A DNA stretch of 64,000 bases from an uncultured Flavobacteriales bacterium (GCA_937973685.1 CALJKJ010000015.1:67813-131812); one strand, 5' to 3'. Shown: positions 16,860 through 26,172, counted from the stretch's first letter. The notes: generated by a model not told the origin, from the sequence alone. A program made the numbers and translations.

Positions 16860-18173
16860 TTAATAACGGTAGTGTTCTGCTTTGAAAGGACCTTCAACAG
16901 CTACACCAATATATTCAGCTTGATCAGGACGTAATGTCTCTAATTCAACACCAATTTTCGCTAAATGCAAACGAGCAACTTTTTCGTCCAAATGTTTTGG
17001 TAACATGTAAACGTCGTTGCCGTAGTTTTTGTAATTCGCCCAAAGTTCTAATTGAGCCAATGTTTGATTTGTAAATGAATTTGACATTACAAATGATGGG
17101 TGACCAGTTGCACAACCTAAATTCACCAAACGACCTTCTGCAAGAATGATGATTTCGTTTCCATTTACATTGTAAATGTCCACTTGTGGTTTAACCGTAT
17201 ATTTTGTTGACCCAAAATTTGTGTTCAACCATGCCATATCGATTTCATTATCGAAGTGACCGATATTACAAACGATAGCTTTGTCTTTCATTTTCAAGAA
17301 ATGAGCACCTTGAACGATGTCTTTGTTTCCTGTTGTTGTAACAATGATATCTCCTAAATGAACAACTGAATCAAGGCGTTTTACCTCAAATCCGTCCATT
17401 GCTGCTTGTAATGCACAAATTGGATCGATTTCAGTAACGATAACACGCGCACCAGCACCTTTTAAAGAAGCTGCAGAACCTTTACCTACATCACCATATC
17501 CACAAACTACAGCAACTTTACCAGCCATCATAACATCTGTAGCACGACGAATTGAATCAACTAATGATTCTTTACAGCCGTATTTGTTATCGAATTTTGA
17601 TTTTGTAACTGAATCGTTTACGTTGATTGCAGGCATAACCAATGTTCCATTTTTAACTCGCTCGTACAAACGGTGAACTCCAGTAGTTGTTTCTTCTGAT
17701 AAACCACGGATACCTGCTGTTAATTCTGGGTAACGATCAAATACCATGTTTGTTAAGTCACCGCCATCATCCAAAATCATGTTCAACGGTTGTCCATCAG
17801 AGAATGCGAATATTGTTTGTTCAATACACCAATCAAACTCCTCTTCGTTCATTCCTTTCCATGCATAAACTGGAATTCCAGCAGCAGCGATTGCAGCAGC
17901 AGCGTGATCTTGCGTTGAGAAGATATTACAAGAAGACCAAGTAACTTCAGCTCCCAATTCAACCAATGTTTCAATTAAAACAGCAGTTTGAATAGTCATG
18001 TGTAAACATCCTGCAATACGTGCACCTGCCAGTGGTTTAGCAGCACCATATTCTTCACGTAAAGCCATTAATCCTGGCATTTCAGCTTCCGCTAATTTGA
18101 TTTCTTTACGCCCCCAATCTGCAAGACTAATGTCTTTTACTTTGTAAGCTGATTTTTCTGTTGTATTGCTCAT
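16860..18173 (-). CDS. ahcY: Adenosylhomocysteinase
   Basis: AhcY reversibly splits S-adenosylhomocysteine to adenosine and homocysteine, relieving product inhibition of methyltransferases. The start is set at the ATG at 18173 (MSNTTEKSAYKVKDISLADWG, 437 residues); the longer frame adds an unconserved leader that would cover the promoter. Visible features are the substrate region CLHMTIQTAVLIETL, the catalytic Lys/Asp stretch INVNDSVTKSKFDN, the NAD-binding loop CGYGDVGKGSA and the C-terminal LRPDQAEYIGV and PFKAEHYRY, whose Lys and Tyr reach into the neighbouring subunit. The gene stands alone with its own promoter and terminator. Confidence 0.95.
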   Translation of the reverse strand: MSNTTEKSAYKVKDISLADWGRKEIKLAEAEMPGLMALREEYGAAKPLAGARIAGCLHMTIQTAVLIETLVELGAEVTWSSCNIFSTQDHAAAAIAAAGIPVYAWKGMNEEEFDWCIEQTIFAFSDGQPLNMILDDGGDLTNMVFDRYPELTAGIRGLSEETTTGVHRLYERVKNGTLVMPAINVNDSVTKSKFDNKYGCKESLVDSIRRATDVMMAGKVAVVCGYGDVGKGSAASLKGAGARVIVTEIDPICALQAAMDGFEVKRLDSVVHLGDIIVTTTGNKDIVQGAHFLKMKDKAIVCNIGHFDNEIDMAWLNTNFGSTKYTVKPQVDIYNVNGNEIIILAEGRLVNLGCATGHPSFVMSNSFTNQTLAQLELWANYKNYGNDVYMLPKHLDEKVARLHLAKIGVELETLRPDQAEYIGVAVEGPFKAEHYRY

Positions 18174-18202
18174 AATAATAAATTGCGAATTTTTTAAGTG
18201 TG

Positions 18203-18227
18203 CAAAGGTAGGAAAGAACTTTGTCAA
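18203..18227 (-). promoter_or_regulatory. ahcY promoter (TTG, 14 bases, TACCTTTG)
   Basis: An exact -7 element TACCTTTG (18203-18210) lies about 30 bases before the ahcY ATG. A TTG sits 14 bases further upstream (18225-18227), closer than the usual spacing. The leader is too short for a known SAH or SAM riboswitch. Confidence 0.45.
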
Positions 18228-18280
18228 TTAAAAATTTATTCAATAACAACAAAAAAAGAAAATTGTTTGATGATTCGGAA

Positions 18281-19213
18281 TTAATAAAATAAATCCTGCA
18301 TAATTCTCCCTTTTCCGGTATTAAAACGGAAATGCAATAATTCTGCAATTGTTGCAGAAATGTCTATTTGCTCATAAGCAGCCGCCAAAGTAATATTCTT
18401 TTTAAAATCGGGGGAAAGTGCAAATAATTCTATATGACGACAACCTTCACATCCGTCACCGTGACTAATAAAACCATTAGCCACTCCATTCAAATGCCGC
18501 CCATGGTCGTTGGTCACAAACAATGTTGTTTTATTCTTGTAATTCGGACTGTTTTGTAAGATTTTCCATATTTCACCAACATATTTATCGGTGTTTTTTA
18601 TCGCTTGAATATACCGTGCAGAATCTGCTGCGTGTCCATAAAAGTCTGGATCTTTGAAATTGATAATCAACAAGTGTGGTTGCTGATTTAATAAAGCTAC
18701 TTTAATATGTTCAAAAGTAAGTGAATCGGAGCGGTATCCTCCTGTCCCATTTCCATTGACACCGCAATCGATGGCTGGTAAATATTTATTGTGATACTTC
18801 GGATTGTTGCAATTGGCTAAAACATGTAGTTTATCTTTTGATGCTATGATACTGCATTTGTCAACAAAAGACTGATTGGATTTTAACCAAATTTGAAGAA
18901 ATGAAGGATTTGTTGGAAATTGCGTCCCATTATTAGCAATGTTTTCGTAATTGCCTGTACAAATCGCGCTATGTCCAGGATTGGTGAACGTTGGTCCATT
19001 ATTACGGAATGTTGAAATCAACACTCCTTCTTGTAACAAGCTATCGCGGACAGGGATATTGCTGTGGTTTACTTCTCCCCATGTTTCTGAATACCTAGGT
19101 CCATCAATTACTATAACAACTACATGCTTTGTTTTATACGCATTCGTGTGAACTTTTTGATTGCAAGAAAGTAGCAATAGAAGCGACCAAAATAAAGTAG
19201 TTAATTTTAACAT
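18281..19213 (-). CDS. Alkaline-phosphatase superfamily lipoprotein (phosphodiesterase/sulfatase-like)
   Basis: The 310-residue lipoprotein has the lipobox LLSC near residue 17. The body shows the metal-site pattern of the alkaline phosphatase superfamily: VIVIDGPRYSETWG (first metal Asp), FTNPGHSAICTG with the likely Thr nucleophile, a central NFKDPDFYGHAAD and VTNDHGRHLNGV with Asp-His ligands, then FISHGDG. It should hydrolyse phosphate mono- or diesters (or sulfates) at the envelope. The substrate cannot be told. It lies just after the terminator of the ftsZ-yqeY transcript and is probably a separate unit. Confidence 0.8.
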   Translation of the reverse strand: MLKLTTLFWSLLLLLSCNQKVHTNAYKTKHVVVIVIDGPRYSETWGEVNHSNIPVRDSLLQEGVLISTFRNNGPTFTNPGHSAICTGNYENIANNGTQFPTNPSFLQIWLKSNQSFVDKCSIIASKDKLHVLANCNNPKYHNKYLPAIDCGVNGNGTGGYRSDSLTFEHIKVALLNQQPHLLIINFKDPDFYGHAADSARYIQAIKNTDKYVGEIWKILQNSPNYKNKTTLFVTNDHGRHLNGVANGFISHGDGCEGCRHIELFALSPDFKKNITLAAAYEQIDISATIAELLHFRFNTGKGRIMQDLFY

Positions 19214-19240
19214 GAGGAACTATTAAAAGTCTAAGGTATA

Positions 19241-19267
19241 AAAAAATCCCTCTTTTCAGAGGGATTT
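19241..19267 (-). terminator. Terminator of the dcw/ftsZ-yqeY transcript
   Basis: A perfect nine-base stem (AAATCCCTC/GAGGGATTT) with a six-base loop is followed on the minus strand by a T-run. It lies 48 bases after the yqeY stop and closes the division gene cluster. Confidence 0.8.
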
Positions 19268-19315
19268 CACAACAATAAAAACAAAGTAACAATCTTTGTT
19301 TTAAAATAAAGCCAA

Positions 19316-19768
19316 TTACAAATTTGCCAATGCTTCTTTCACAAGTTCAGCAACACGTTTTCCGTCTGCTTTTCCTGCTAATTTTCCAGAAACTGGCCCC
19401 ATTACCTTACCCATGTCTTGCGGACCAGATGCGCTTACTGCTGCAATTTGCTCAGCTATTGCAGCGCGTACTTCGTCGTCAGACATCATTTTAGGTAAGT
19501 ATTCTTCAATCACTTTTGCTTGCGCCAATTCATCAACTGCTAAATCTTCTCTGTTTTGAGCTATGTACAACTCATAGGTATCCATGCGTTGTTTGTGTAA
19601 TTTCAAAACAATTTTATTTTCAGCTTCTTGACTTACTTCACCGGTACTACCGGCTGTTGCCTCAAGTAAAAGTTTACTTTTTATATCACGCAATGCTGCC
19701 AAACGCTCTTTGTCTTTCGCAAGCATTGCGGTTTTAATATCTTGATTAATTCTTTCCGTCAATGACAT
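19316..19768 (-). CDS. GatB/YqeY domain protein
   Basis: This 150-residue protein is made of the YqeY domain, which is shared with the tail domain of the GatB amidotransferase subunit. Typical stretches are MLAKDKERLAALRDIKS, the acidic IEEYLPKMMSDDEV and MGKVMGPVSGKLAGKADGKRV at the end. Family members may assist tRNA-dependent amidation, but the role of the stand-alone form is not firmly known. It starts one base after the ftsZ stop codon, an arrangement conserved in Bacteroidota, and is the last gene of the cluster. Confidence 0.9.
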   Translation of the reverse strand: MSLTERINQDIKTAMLAKDKERLAALRDIKSKLLLEATAGSTGEVSQEAENKIVLKLHKQRMDTYELYIAQNREDLAVDELAQAKVIEEYLPKMMSDDEVRAAIAEQIAAVSASGPQDMGKVMGPVSGKLAGKADGKRVAELVKEALANL

Positions 19769-19769
19769 A

Positions 19770-21320
19770 TTAATCTACGTTATCGTGTAAAAATGAATTA
19801 TTCGTTCTTAATCCTTCGTTATCCGATAAACCAAAACGACTCACGCGTTGCTCATCACTTTTTATGATATTTTCTAAGTGAATGTTACGGCGCGCAAAAG
19901 CAGGCTCATCTTCCAATTCTTTCAAACCTTCTGCTTTCTTCAACTTGTTGTTGTATTGTGCTAAACGCTCCATACGCTCTTGATTTCTGCGTTGCATTTC
20001 ATCTGCACTCAACGGAGTACGAGCAGTTTGGTGTAAGCTGTCTAAGCTGTTTTTAGCTTCTACCTCATCTTCTAATTCGTGACGGATGATTTGAGGAGCT
20101 TCTTCTCTTGGTGCAACAACTGTCGGTGTTACCAAAGATGGTTCCTCAGCTATTTCCCAATCGAAATTAATTGTTTGCGGTTGTTCGTTAACGATTTCAG
20201 CTTTTGGAGCTACTTCAACAATTGCTTCTGGCTGAGCCTTCATAAAAGGTTCCGATTCAATTTGTTGTGTTGGAGCAGTCAACGGAGCTTTGATTTCATT
20301 TTTCGCTTCTTCCTCCAAAGGACGAACGGTACGAGCAGGTGCTTTTTCAAAACCAGTAACTGGAGATGAATTAAATCCTGTTGCTACCAAAGTAATGCAT
20401 AATTTATTACCCAACGATGGATCGTAACCATGTCCCCAAATAATATCAGCAGTAGAACCTGCTTCTTCTTGAATAAAGTCAGTTATTTCACCGATTTCAT
20501 CCATTGTAACTTCTAAATCACCGTACGTGATATTTAATAAAATATACGTAGCACCTTCGATGTTGTTGTCATTTAACAACGGAGAGTTTAATGCTTCTTG
20601 TACTGCGTTCATAGCGCGACCCTCACCTTCTGCACTTGCAGAACCCATGATTGCAACACCTGAATTACGCATTACTGTATTTACGTCATTGAAATCGACA
20701 TTGATAGCTCCTGTACTTGTAATAACGTCTGCAATTCCTTTTGCAGCAGTAGAAAGCACATTATCTGCCATTGCAAACGCACTTGCTAATGACATATTAC
20801 CACCAACTTCTCTCAAACGCTCGTTATTGATAACTAATAAGGTATCAACACTTTGTCTCATTTCTTCTAATCCTTCCTCTGCTTGTTGACGACGACGACG
20901 TCCTTCAAAAGCGAAAGGTACAGTTACAATACCAACTGTAAGGATGTTCATTTCTTTTGCAACTTTTGCAATAACAGGAGCGGCACCTGTTCCAGTTCCA
21001 CCACCCATTCCTGCAGTAACGAAAACCATTTTCGTGTTGTTGCTTAAAAAATCACGAATCTCATCGATGATTTCAACGGCTGAATTTCTCCCAATTTCAG
21101 GAATAGCGCCTGCTCCTCTTCCTTCTGTTAAACTTGGTCCTAATTGAACTTTTAACGGAACTGGAGAAATGTCTAACGCTTGTCTATCTGTGTTACAAAC
21201 GATAAAATCTACACCTTTAATTCCTGAATCAAACATGTGGTTAACGGCATTGCTACCTCCACCACCAACACCAACTACCTTGATAATTGATGAATCTCCT
21301 TTTGGTAAATCGAATTCCAT
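19770..21320 (-). CDS. ftsZ: Cell division protein FtsZ
   Basis: FtsZ is the tubulin-like GTPase that builds the division ring. Residues 10-315 are the conserved core, with the GTP-binding GMGGGTGTG at 104-112 and the T7-type loop NVDFNDVNTVM that completes the active site of the next subunit. A long, poorly ordered linker of roughly 170 residues (about 320-490) follows, rich in Glu, Pro and Ala, making the protein 516 residues against about 380-400 in E. coli. The last residues (NNSFLHDNVD) probably form the peptide that binds FtsA, by position; this is inference. It follows ftsA after 40 bases. Confidence 0.96.
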   Translation of the reverse strand: MEFDLPKGDSSIIKVVGVGGGGSNAVNHMFDSGIKGVDFIVCNTDRQALDISPVPLKVQLGPSLTEGRGAGAIPEIGRNSAVEIIDEIRDFLSNNTKMVFVTAGMGGGTGTGAAPVIAKVAKEMNILTVGIVTVPFAFEGRRRRQQAEEGLEEMRQSVDTLLVINNERLREVGGNMSLASAFAMADNVLSTAAKGIADVITSTGAINVDFNDVNTVMRNSGVAIMGSASAEGEGRAMNAVQEALNSPLLNDNNIEGATYILLNITYGDLEVTMDEIGEITDFIQEEAGSTADIIWGHGYDPSLGNKLCITLVATGFNSSPVTGFEKAPARTVRPLEEEAKNEIKAPLTAPTQQIESEPFMKAQPEAIVEVAPKAEIVNEQPQTINFDWEIAEEPSLVTPTVVAPREEAPQIIRHELEDEVEAKNSLDSLHQTARTPLSADEMQRRNQERMERLAQYNNKLKKAEGLKELEDEPAFARRNIHLENIIKSDEQRVSRFGLSDNEGLRTNNSFLHDNVD

Positions 21321-21360
21321 TTTTGCTTTATTTTATTATTGTTGTTGTTAGTTCAATTTG

Positions 21361-22668
21361 TTATTCTTCTTCAGCGAAGAAGGTTTTGCTTTTCTCAAAT
21401 AATGTATCAAAAAATGATCCTCTTGTTTTAGAATCATGATCTTTCACTTTATTCTTGTTGTTTTTCTTTTTAGCTGCTGGAATGATGACATCATCAACGA
21501 TTTCATCTTCTTTTTCGAATCCTTTTAATACCAATCCAATTCCAGTTGAAAAGGCAGGGCTTTTGATTGCTTCAATAGTGTTTGTTGATGCCAAATGTTC
21601 TGTTGGCAAACCAATACGTGTTGTGATACCCGTCATGTACTCAAACAATTGCGTCACATGTTTTAACTGAGAACCACCTCCAGTAACAACAATACCACCA
21701 ATCAATTTTTTCTCGTATCCTGAATTAGCGATTTCATAATGCACGTGCTCTATGATTTCCTCCATACGCGCTTGAATGATGCTCGCTAAATTGCGCAATG
21801 TAATTTCCTTTGGAGCATGACCACGTAAACCTGGAATACATACTACTTCTGTTTCCAAACTTTCAGAAGCTAAAGCAGAACCGAATTTAACTTTCAACGC
21901 TTCTGCATGTCTTCTCAAAATAGTACATCCTTCTTTGATGTCGTCTGTGATTACGTTTCCTCCAAATGGAATGACCGCAGAATGACGAATAACGCCATCG
22001 TGGAACAATGCTACATCTGTTGTTCCTCCACCGATATCTACCAAACAAACACCTGCTTCTTTTTCTTCATCACTTAAAACTGCATCGGCTGATGCAATTG
22101 GTTCAAGAATGATGTCGTCTACTGTCAAATCAGCCTTATTAACACAAACTTTGATGTTTTTTGCAGCATTAATTTGACCAGTAATAATATGGAAATTCGC
22201 TTCTAAACGCACACCCATCATTCCAATTGGATCGATGATTCCTTGTTCGTTGTCAACGATATACTCTTGTGGTAACACGTGAATGATTTCTTCACCTGGT
22301 GGCATTAACAATTTATACATGTCTTCAATCAACGCATTGATATCAGCTTGCGTGATTTGTGCATCCGCATCTTTACGTGTGTAAATACCTCTGTGTTGCA
22401 AACTTTTGATGTGCTGACCAGCAATACCAACATTTACCACGCGGATTAACAAATTGTTATCGACACGATCTTGCGCTTCTTTTACAGCCAACTTAATCGA
22501 TTGAACCGTTTTGTCGATATTAGAAACAATACCTCTAGAAACACCCAACGACTCACTTTTACCCATTGAAATGATTTCAATTTTACCATGTTCGTTTTTC
22601 GTTCCTACCAAACAGGCAATTTTAGTAGTTCCAATATCTAATCCAACAACAATCTTTTTTGAAGACAT
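21361..22668 (-). CDS. ftsA: Cell division protein FtsA
   Basis: FtsA is the actin-fold ATPase that tethers FtsZ filaments to the membrane and links them to late division proteins. The 435 residues show the phosphate-1 motif VGLDIGTTKIACLVG (near residues 8-22), the phosphate-2 motif CLVDIGGGTTDVALF and the adenosine motif IVVTGGGSQLKHV. After a basic linker (KKKNNKNKVKD), the C-terminal FFDTLFEKSKTFFAEEE is a typical amphipathic membrane-targeting helix. The gene has its own probable promoter in the 192-base gap after ftsQ and leads ftsZ and yqeY. Confidence 0.94.
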   Translation of the reverse strand: MSSKKIVVGLDIGTTKIACLVGTKNEHGKIEIISMGKSESLGVSRGIVSNIDKTVQSIKLAVKEAQDRVDNNLLIRVVNVGIAGQHIKSLQHRGIYTRKDADAQITQADINALIEDMYKLLMPPGEEIIHVLPQEYIVDNEQGIIDPIGMMGVRLEANFHIITGQINAAKNIKVCVNKADLTVDDIILEPIASADAVLSDEEKEAGVCLVDIGGGTTDVALFHDGVIRHSAVIPFGGNVITDDIKEGCTILRRHAEALKVKFGSALASESLETEVVCIPGLRGHAPKEITLRNLASIIQARMEEIIEHVHYEIANSGYEKKLIGGIVVTGGGSQLKHVTQLFEYMTGITTRIGLPTEHLASTNTIEAIKSPAFSTGIGLVLKGFEKEDEIVDDVIIPAAKKKNNKNKVKDHDSKTRGSFFDTLFEKSKTFFAEEE

Positions 22669-22725
22669 ACGCTTAATTTATCTTTATTTCTATGTGTAGG
22701 AATTTGAAAAATCCCGTTTTCGTTC

Positions 22726-22749
22726 ATGCTGAAAATTTTCATTCAGCAT
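22726..22749 (-). promoter_or_regulatory. Hairpin at the predicted 5' end of the ftsA mRNA
   Basis: An 8-base perfect inverted repeat (ATGCTGAA/TTCAGCAT) with an 8-base loop begins about where transcription from the -7 element at 22755-22762 would start. No T-run follows, so it is more likely a 5' stabilising or regulatory stem than a terminator. Confidence 0.45.
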
Positions 22750-22754
22750 AACTA

Positions 22755-22762
22755 CAAACATA
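22755..22762 (-). promoter_or_regulatory. -7 element TATGTTTG of the ftsA-ftsZ-yqeY transcript
   Basis: An exact TAnnTTTG lies in the 192-base gap between ftsQ and ftsA, about 90 bases before the ftsA ATG. No good -33 TTG is visible. The gap itself is the longest between consecutive genes of the dcw cluster, which supports a second promoter here. Confidence 0.45.
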
Positions 22763-22827
22763 CGTGTAATTAAGACACATTTTGAGGTGAAAAGAGAATA
22801 CTTTTCAAGGGGTCATTGTTAATAAAC

Positions 22828-22851
22828 TCGGCTGTATAAAATCGGCTGTAT
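22828..22851. repeat. Short direct repeat after ftsQ (TCGGCTGTAT twice)
   Basis: The ten-base unit occurs at 22828-22837 and 22842-22851, a 14-base period, right after the ftsQ stop. It may be a binding site upstream of the ftsA promoter or a chance duplication. Confidence 0.5.
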
Positions 22852-22860
22852 GTCAACCTA

Positions 22861-23706
22861 TTAGTGGGATACAGGCTGATTTTGATCAATTATTTCTGGT
22901 ACGAAATTTCGTTTTTTACAAACTACTTGGTTTTTGTACTTCAAATTTATTTGATTGTATTTATTCCAACCTTCAAAAGGCAAACCTTCCTGGTAAAATA
23001 TTTTCAACTTATTTAATTTTGCAACGACATCCTTGTTTGAATTTGCCGTACCAAAAACTATTTCGTGATTACCTACTTGCGGAATCAAAATGAAGTCTCC
23101 CCATTTGTCGCGTTGTACTTGTGCAATTTGTGCTTTTAAAAAGGGATCTAACGCAATGTATTTCGCTAAACGGTAAATTTCATCACAGTTTTTTCTGTTT
23201 CTCAATCGCTCGTCTTGTTCAATTTGTTCTACCGTCAGTGTATCACATCTGTCGACTATATTTCCTGAAAACACCAATACACGCGCTGTAAAATTAGGTG
23301 ATGTATTCATTTTAATTCCTTTTGAATCGATATAAAAACTTTCTCCAAAACGGTTAAAAATACGTGCATAAGGTTGTCTAACTTTCACATCAACACACCA
23401 AATTCCGCCAAATCTTTTGTAAACTGCAACCGATTCCACTTCGTGCATTTTTCGAATGTAGCGCTCGATTGCGTGCGTATTCAACTGCTCCATTGTTTGG
23501 CCTGAATAAACCAAATGATCAGTTTTCAAACGTTTTAATAATTCACTTTCAGTTAAAAATGCATTTTCATCAACAACAGAAATTGCTATGATTGGTTGTT
23601 GAGCAGTAGCTTCCTCCTGTTGTTTTCTTGCTAAGTACAAAACAACGAAAACAAGCAGTACAACTATTGCCCAAAGTGCTATTTTAAGTTTTTTATTCAT
23701 GGTCAT
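22861..23706 (-). CDS. ftsQ: Cell division protein FtsQ/DivIB-like
   Basis: This is a bitopic division protein: a short cytosolic tail, one transmembrane helix (about residues 8-24, IALWAIVVLLVFVVLYLA), then a periplasmic POTRA-like domain with the pattern DENAFLTESELLKRL. The rest is the beta-type domain that contacts other divisome proteins. Sequence identity in this family is low; assignment rests on topology, length (281) and position between murC and ftsA. The start could be the ATG at 23706 or at 23700. The latter makes an ATGAATAA overlap with murC. A longer frame to 23739 is unlikely. Confidence 0.85.
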   Translation of the reverse strand: MTMNKKLKIALWAIVVLLVFVVLYLARKQQEEATAQQPIIAISVVDENAFLTESELLKRLKTDHLVYSGQTMEQLNTHAIERYIRKMHEVESVAVYKRFGGIWCVDVKVRQPYARIFNRFGESFYIDSKGIKMNTSPNFTARVLVFSGNIVDRCDTLTVEQIEQDERLRNRKNCDEIYRLAKYIALDPFLKAQIAQVQRDKWGDFILIPQVGNHEIVFGTANSNKDVVAKLNKLKIFYQEGLPFEGWNKYNQINLKYKNQVVCKKRNFVPEIIDQNQPVSH

Positions 23707-25066
23707 TACGTTCAAAAATAGCTGATAATTTCGGGACAATTCGGTCTATGTCGCCTGCACCAATTGTCAAAACAACTTGAGCGTCTGTTGATTCAGCCCA
23801 AGTGACAACTTCTTCGGGTAAAACTAAGCGCGCTTTGTTTCCAATTGCAGTAACCAAGACATCACTTCTAACTCCTTCAATCGGTTCTTCGCGGGCTGGA
23901 TAAATGGGCAATAGCAACACCTCATCTAATTTACTTAATTCTGCTACAAAACCATCAAAAAAGTCCTGAGTTCGCGAAAACAAATGCGGCTGGAAAATTC
24001 CTGTAATTTTTTTATTCGGATACATCAAGCGCACCGATGAAACAAGTGCTTCAATTTCGGTTGGGTGATGAGCGTAATCATCAATGTAAACGAAATTTGG
24101 CGTGCGAACGTGGTATTCAAATCGTCTTCTGACACCTTTGAAACTTTGTAATCCCGCTCTAATCTCTTGTTCTGATAAACCAAGTTGGTAACACATCGCT
24201 ACTACAGCGAGAGCATTTTCCGCATTGTGAATTCCAGGCAACCCTAATTCAACAGCTTTCCATGTACCAAAAGGACCAGTGATATTCATTAAAAAACGTC
24301 CGTTTTGCGCTGTTAAATCTGCTCCCGAAACAGTTGCACTTGATTGATTTAATCCATAAGTTACTGCTAGAAAACCTGTGTTGTTTAATGGTAAATTATG
24401 TTTGTACACCAACACTTTTCCTGCGTGTTTGTTAGCGTATTCCTGAAAGCTTTCATAGAATGCTGCTGGTGTTCCATAAATATCGAGGTGATCAGGATCC
24501 ATTGCAGTAATGATACTTGCAAACGGTGATAAGCGCAAAAAAGAACGGTCAAATTCATCCGCTTCAACAATGGTATATTCGGCTGAAGGATGAACCAAAA
24601 CATTTGAATTCAAATTTGTTGCAATGCCTCCCAAAAATGCTGAACATTTTGTTTCGGACTGATTCAAAACATGCGCCAACATGGTCGATGTTGTCGTTTT
24701 TCCGTGAGTTCCAGCGACCCCAATTCCTTTGCTTGATTGAGTTATCAATCCCAATACTTCGCTCCGTTTATAAACAGTATGTTGTTGTTGGGTGAAAACC
24801 AATTCTCCAAAGTTTTTTGGAATGGCTGGCGTATACACGACAATCGTTCCTTCAATTTCGTTAAAAGGCGTTGGAATGTTTTCTCCTAAATCGTCAAAAT
24901 GAATAGCAATACCTTCTTGTTGTAATAAATCAGTTAATGGGGATGGTGTTTTATCGTAACCAGCAACTGCAAATCCTTTCGAGAAAAAATAGCGTGCTAA
25001 TGCGGACATACCAATGCCGCCAATGCCGATAAAATAAAACCGTTTTACACCTTCCAACTGATTCAT
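23693..25066 (-). CDS. murC: UDP-N-acetylmuramate--L-alanine ligase
   Basis: MurC adds L-Ala to UDP-MurNAc, the first amino acid of the peptidoglycan stem. The 457 residues have the N-terminal UDP fold GIGGIGMSALA (about 14-24), the ATP-binding GVAGTHGKTTTSTM, the central EADEFDRSFL and HHPTEIEA in the C-terminal domain. These are the classic MurC signatures. It overlaps murG by 4 bases upstream and ftsQ downstream. Confidence 0.96.
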   Translation of the reverse strand: MNQLEGVKRFYFIGIGGIGMSALARYFFSKGFAVAGYDKTPSPLTDLLQQEGIAIHFDDLGENIPTPFNEIEGTIVVYTPAIPKNFGELVFTQQQHTVYKRSEVLGLITQSSKGIGVAGTHGKTTTSTMLAHVLNQSETKCSAFLGGIATNLNSNVLVHPSAEYTIVEADEFDRSFLRLSPFASIITAMDPDHLDIYGTPAAFYESFQEYANKHAGKVLVYKHNLPLNNTGFLAVTYGLNQSSATVSGADLTAQNGRFLMNITGPFGTWKAVELGLPGIHNAENALAVVAMCYQLGLSEQEIRAGLQSFKGVRRRFEYHVRTPNFVYIDDYAHHPTEIEALVSSVRLMYPNKKITGIFQPHLFSRTQDFFDGFVAELSKLDEVLLLPIYPAREEPIEGVRSDVLVTAIGNKARLVLPEEVVTWAESTDAQVVLTIGAGDIDRIVPKLSAIFERNDHE

Positions 25067-26172
25067 TTGTTTACGATTTCTGTAATGATTGAAACAATAT
25101 CTTTTGTTGCATTGGGCAAGCCCATTTTTTTGATGTTTGCAGCCAATTGCTCACTTCGTTCATTATTAGTCAACAACAATAAGACCTCTTGAAACAAGGT
25201 TGTTTTCGCAACATCATCTTTCACTAAAAGTGCAGCATCGTTTGCAACTAATGCCAACGCATTTTTGGTTTGGTGATCTTCAGAAACGTTTGGTGAAGGA
25301 ACGAGAAATGTAGGCTTACCAATTAAACATAATTCTGAAATGGATAAAGCACCAGCTCGTGAAACAATGCAATCAGCTGCTGTATATGCTGCATCCATTC
25401 GTGCAATAAAATCACACAAATAAACTCCTTTGCACGGTTTTTCGTTTAAAAATTCGCGCATTTGAGCATGGTAAAACTTACCACATTGCCAAATAATTTG
25501 ATATCCTGCATCGGTTATTTCTTGTAAGCTAAATTGAACTGCTTCGTTCAACGTGCGTGCCCCCAAACTTCCGCCAATGACTAATATTGTTTTTTTCGTC
25601 GGGTCTAAACCGTCAAAAAATGAAAAAGCTGTTGTTCTATCTAAGGTTATTGTTGCTAATTCAGAACGAACAGGATTTCCGGTTAATCTAATTTTATCTG
25701 CTGGAAAAACTGTTTCTAATCCATTGTAAGCTGTGCAAACACGCGCAACTTTTTTAGCTAGCAAACGATTTGTTTTTCCAGGAAAAGAATTTTGTTCTTG
25801 AATGACTGTCGGTATATTAAGTTGTTGCGCCATTTTCAGTGTGGGACCACTTGCGTATCCTCCAACACCTATTACAACTTGAGGTTGATGTGTTTTAAGA
25901 ATTGCCCGTGCTTTCCACAAGCTTTTGATTAATTTAAATGGAAGAAAAAAGTTGGATAAACTCAATTTACGTTGAAATCCTACAATCGGCAAACCAATAA
26001 TTTGATAACCTGCAGCAGGAACTTTTTCCATTTCCATTTTGCCTTCAGCTCCAACAAATGTTATGATAGCTGATGGATATTGTGATTTAATTTCGTTGGC
26101 AATAGCAATAGCGGGAAAGATATGTCCACCCGTTCCACCACCAGATATTATAACGCGTTCTATATTTTTCAT
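25063..26172 (-). CDS. murG: UDP-N-acetylglucosamine--lipid I GlcNAc transferase
   Basis: MurG transfers GlcNAc to lipid I to make lipid II at the inner face of the cytoplasmic membrane. The 369 residues carry the N-terminal GGGTGGHIFPAIA (about 11-23), the lipid-side GVGGYASGP and IQEQNSFPGKTNR, and the C-terminal UDP-GlcNAc site GGSLGARTLNE and SRAGALSISEL. The gene is coupled by 4-base overlaps to ftsW before it and murC after it. Confidence 0.96.
   Translation of the reverse strand: MKNIERVIISGGGTGGHIFPAIAIANEIKSQYPSAIITFVGAEGKMEMEKVPAAGYQIIGLPIVGFQRKLSLSNFFLPFKLIKSLWKARAILKTHQPQVVIGVGGYASGPTLKMAQQLNIPTVIQEQNSFPGKTNRLLAKKVARVCTAYNGLETVFPADKIRLTGNPVRSELATITLDRTTAFSFFDGLDPTKKTILVIGGSLGARTLNEAVQFSLQEITDAGYQIIWQCGKFYHAQMREFLNEKPCKGVYLCDFIARMDAAYTAADCIVSRAGALSISELCLIGKPTFLVPSPNVSEDHQTKNALALVANDAALLVKDDVAKTTLFQEVLLLLTNNERSEQLAANIKKMGLPNATKDIVSIITEIVNK

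Noticed and set aside
18174..18280. Possible SAH or SAM riboswitch before ahcY
   Set aside because: The predicted leader is only about 30 bases and shows no aptamer-like stems.
23706..23739. Longer start for ftsQ
   Set aside because: It adds 11 residues (MSRNYQLFLNV) deep inside the murC end, while nearer starts fit the usual short cytosolic tail.
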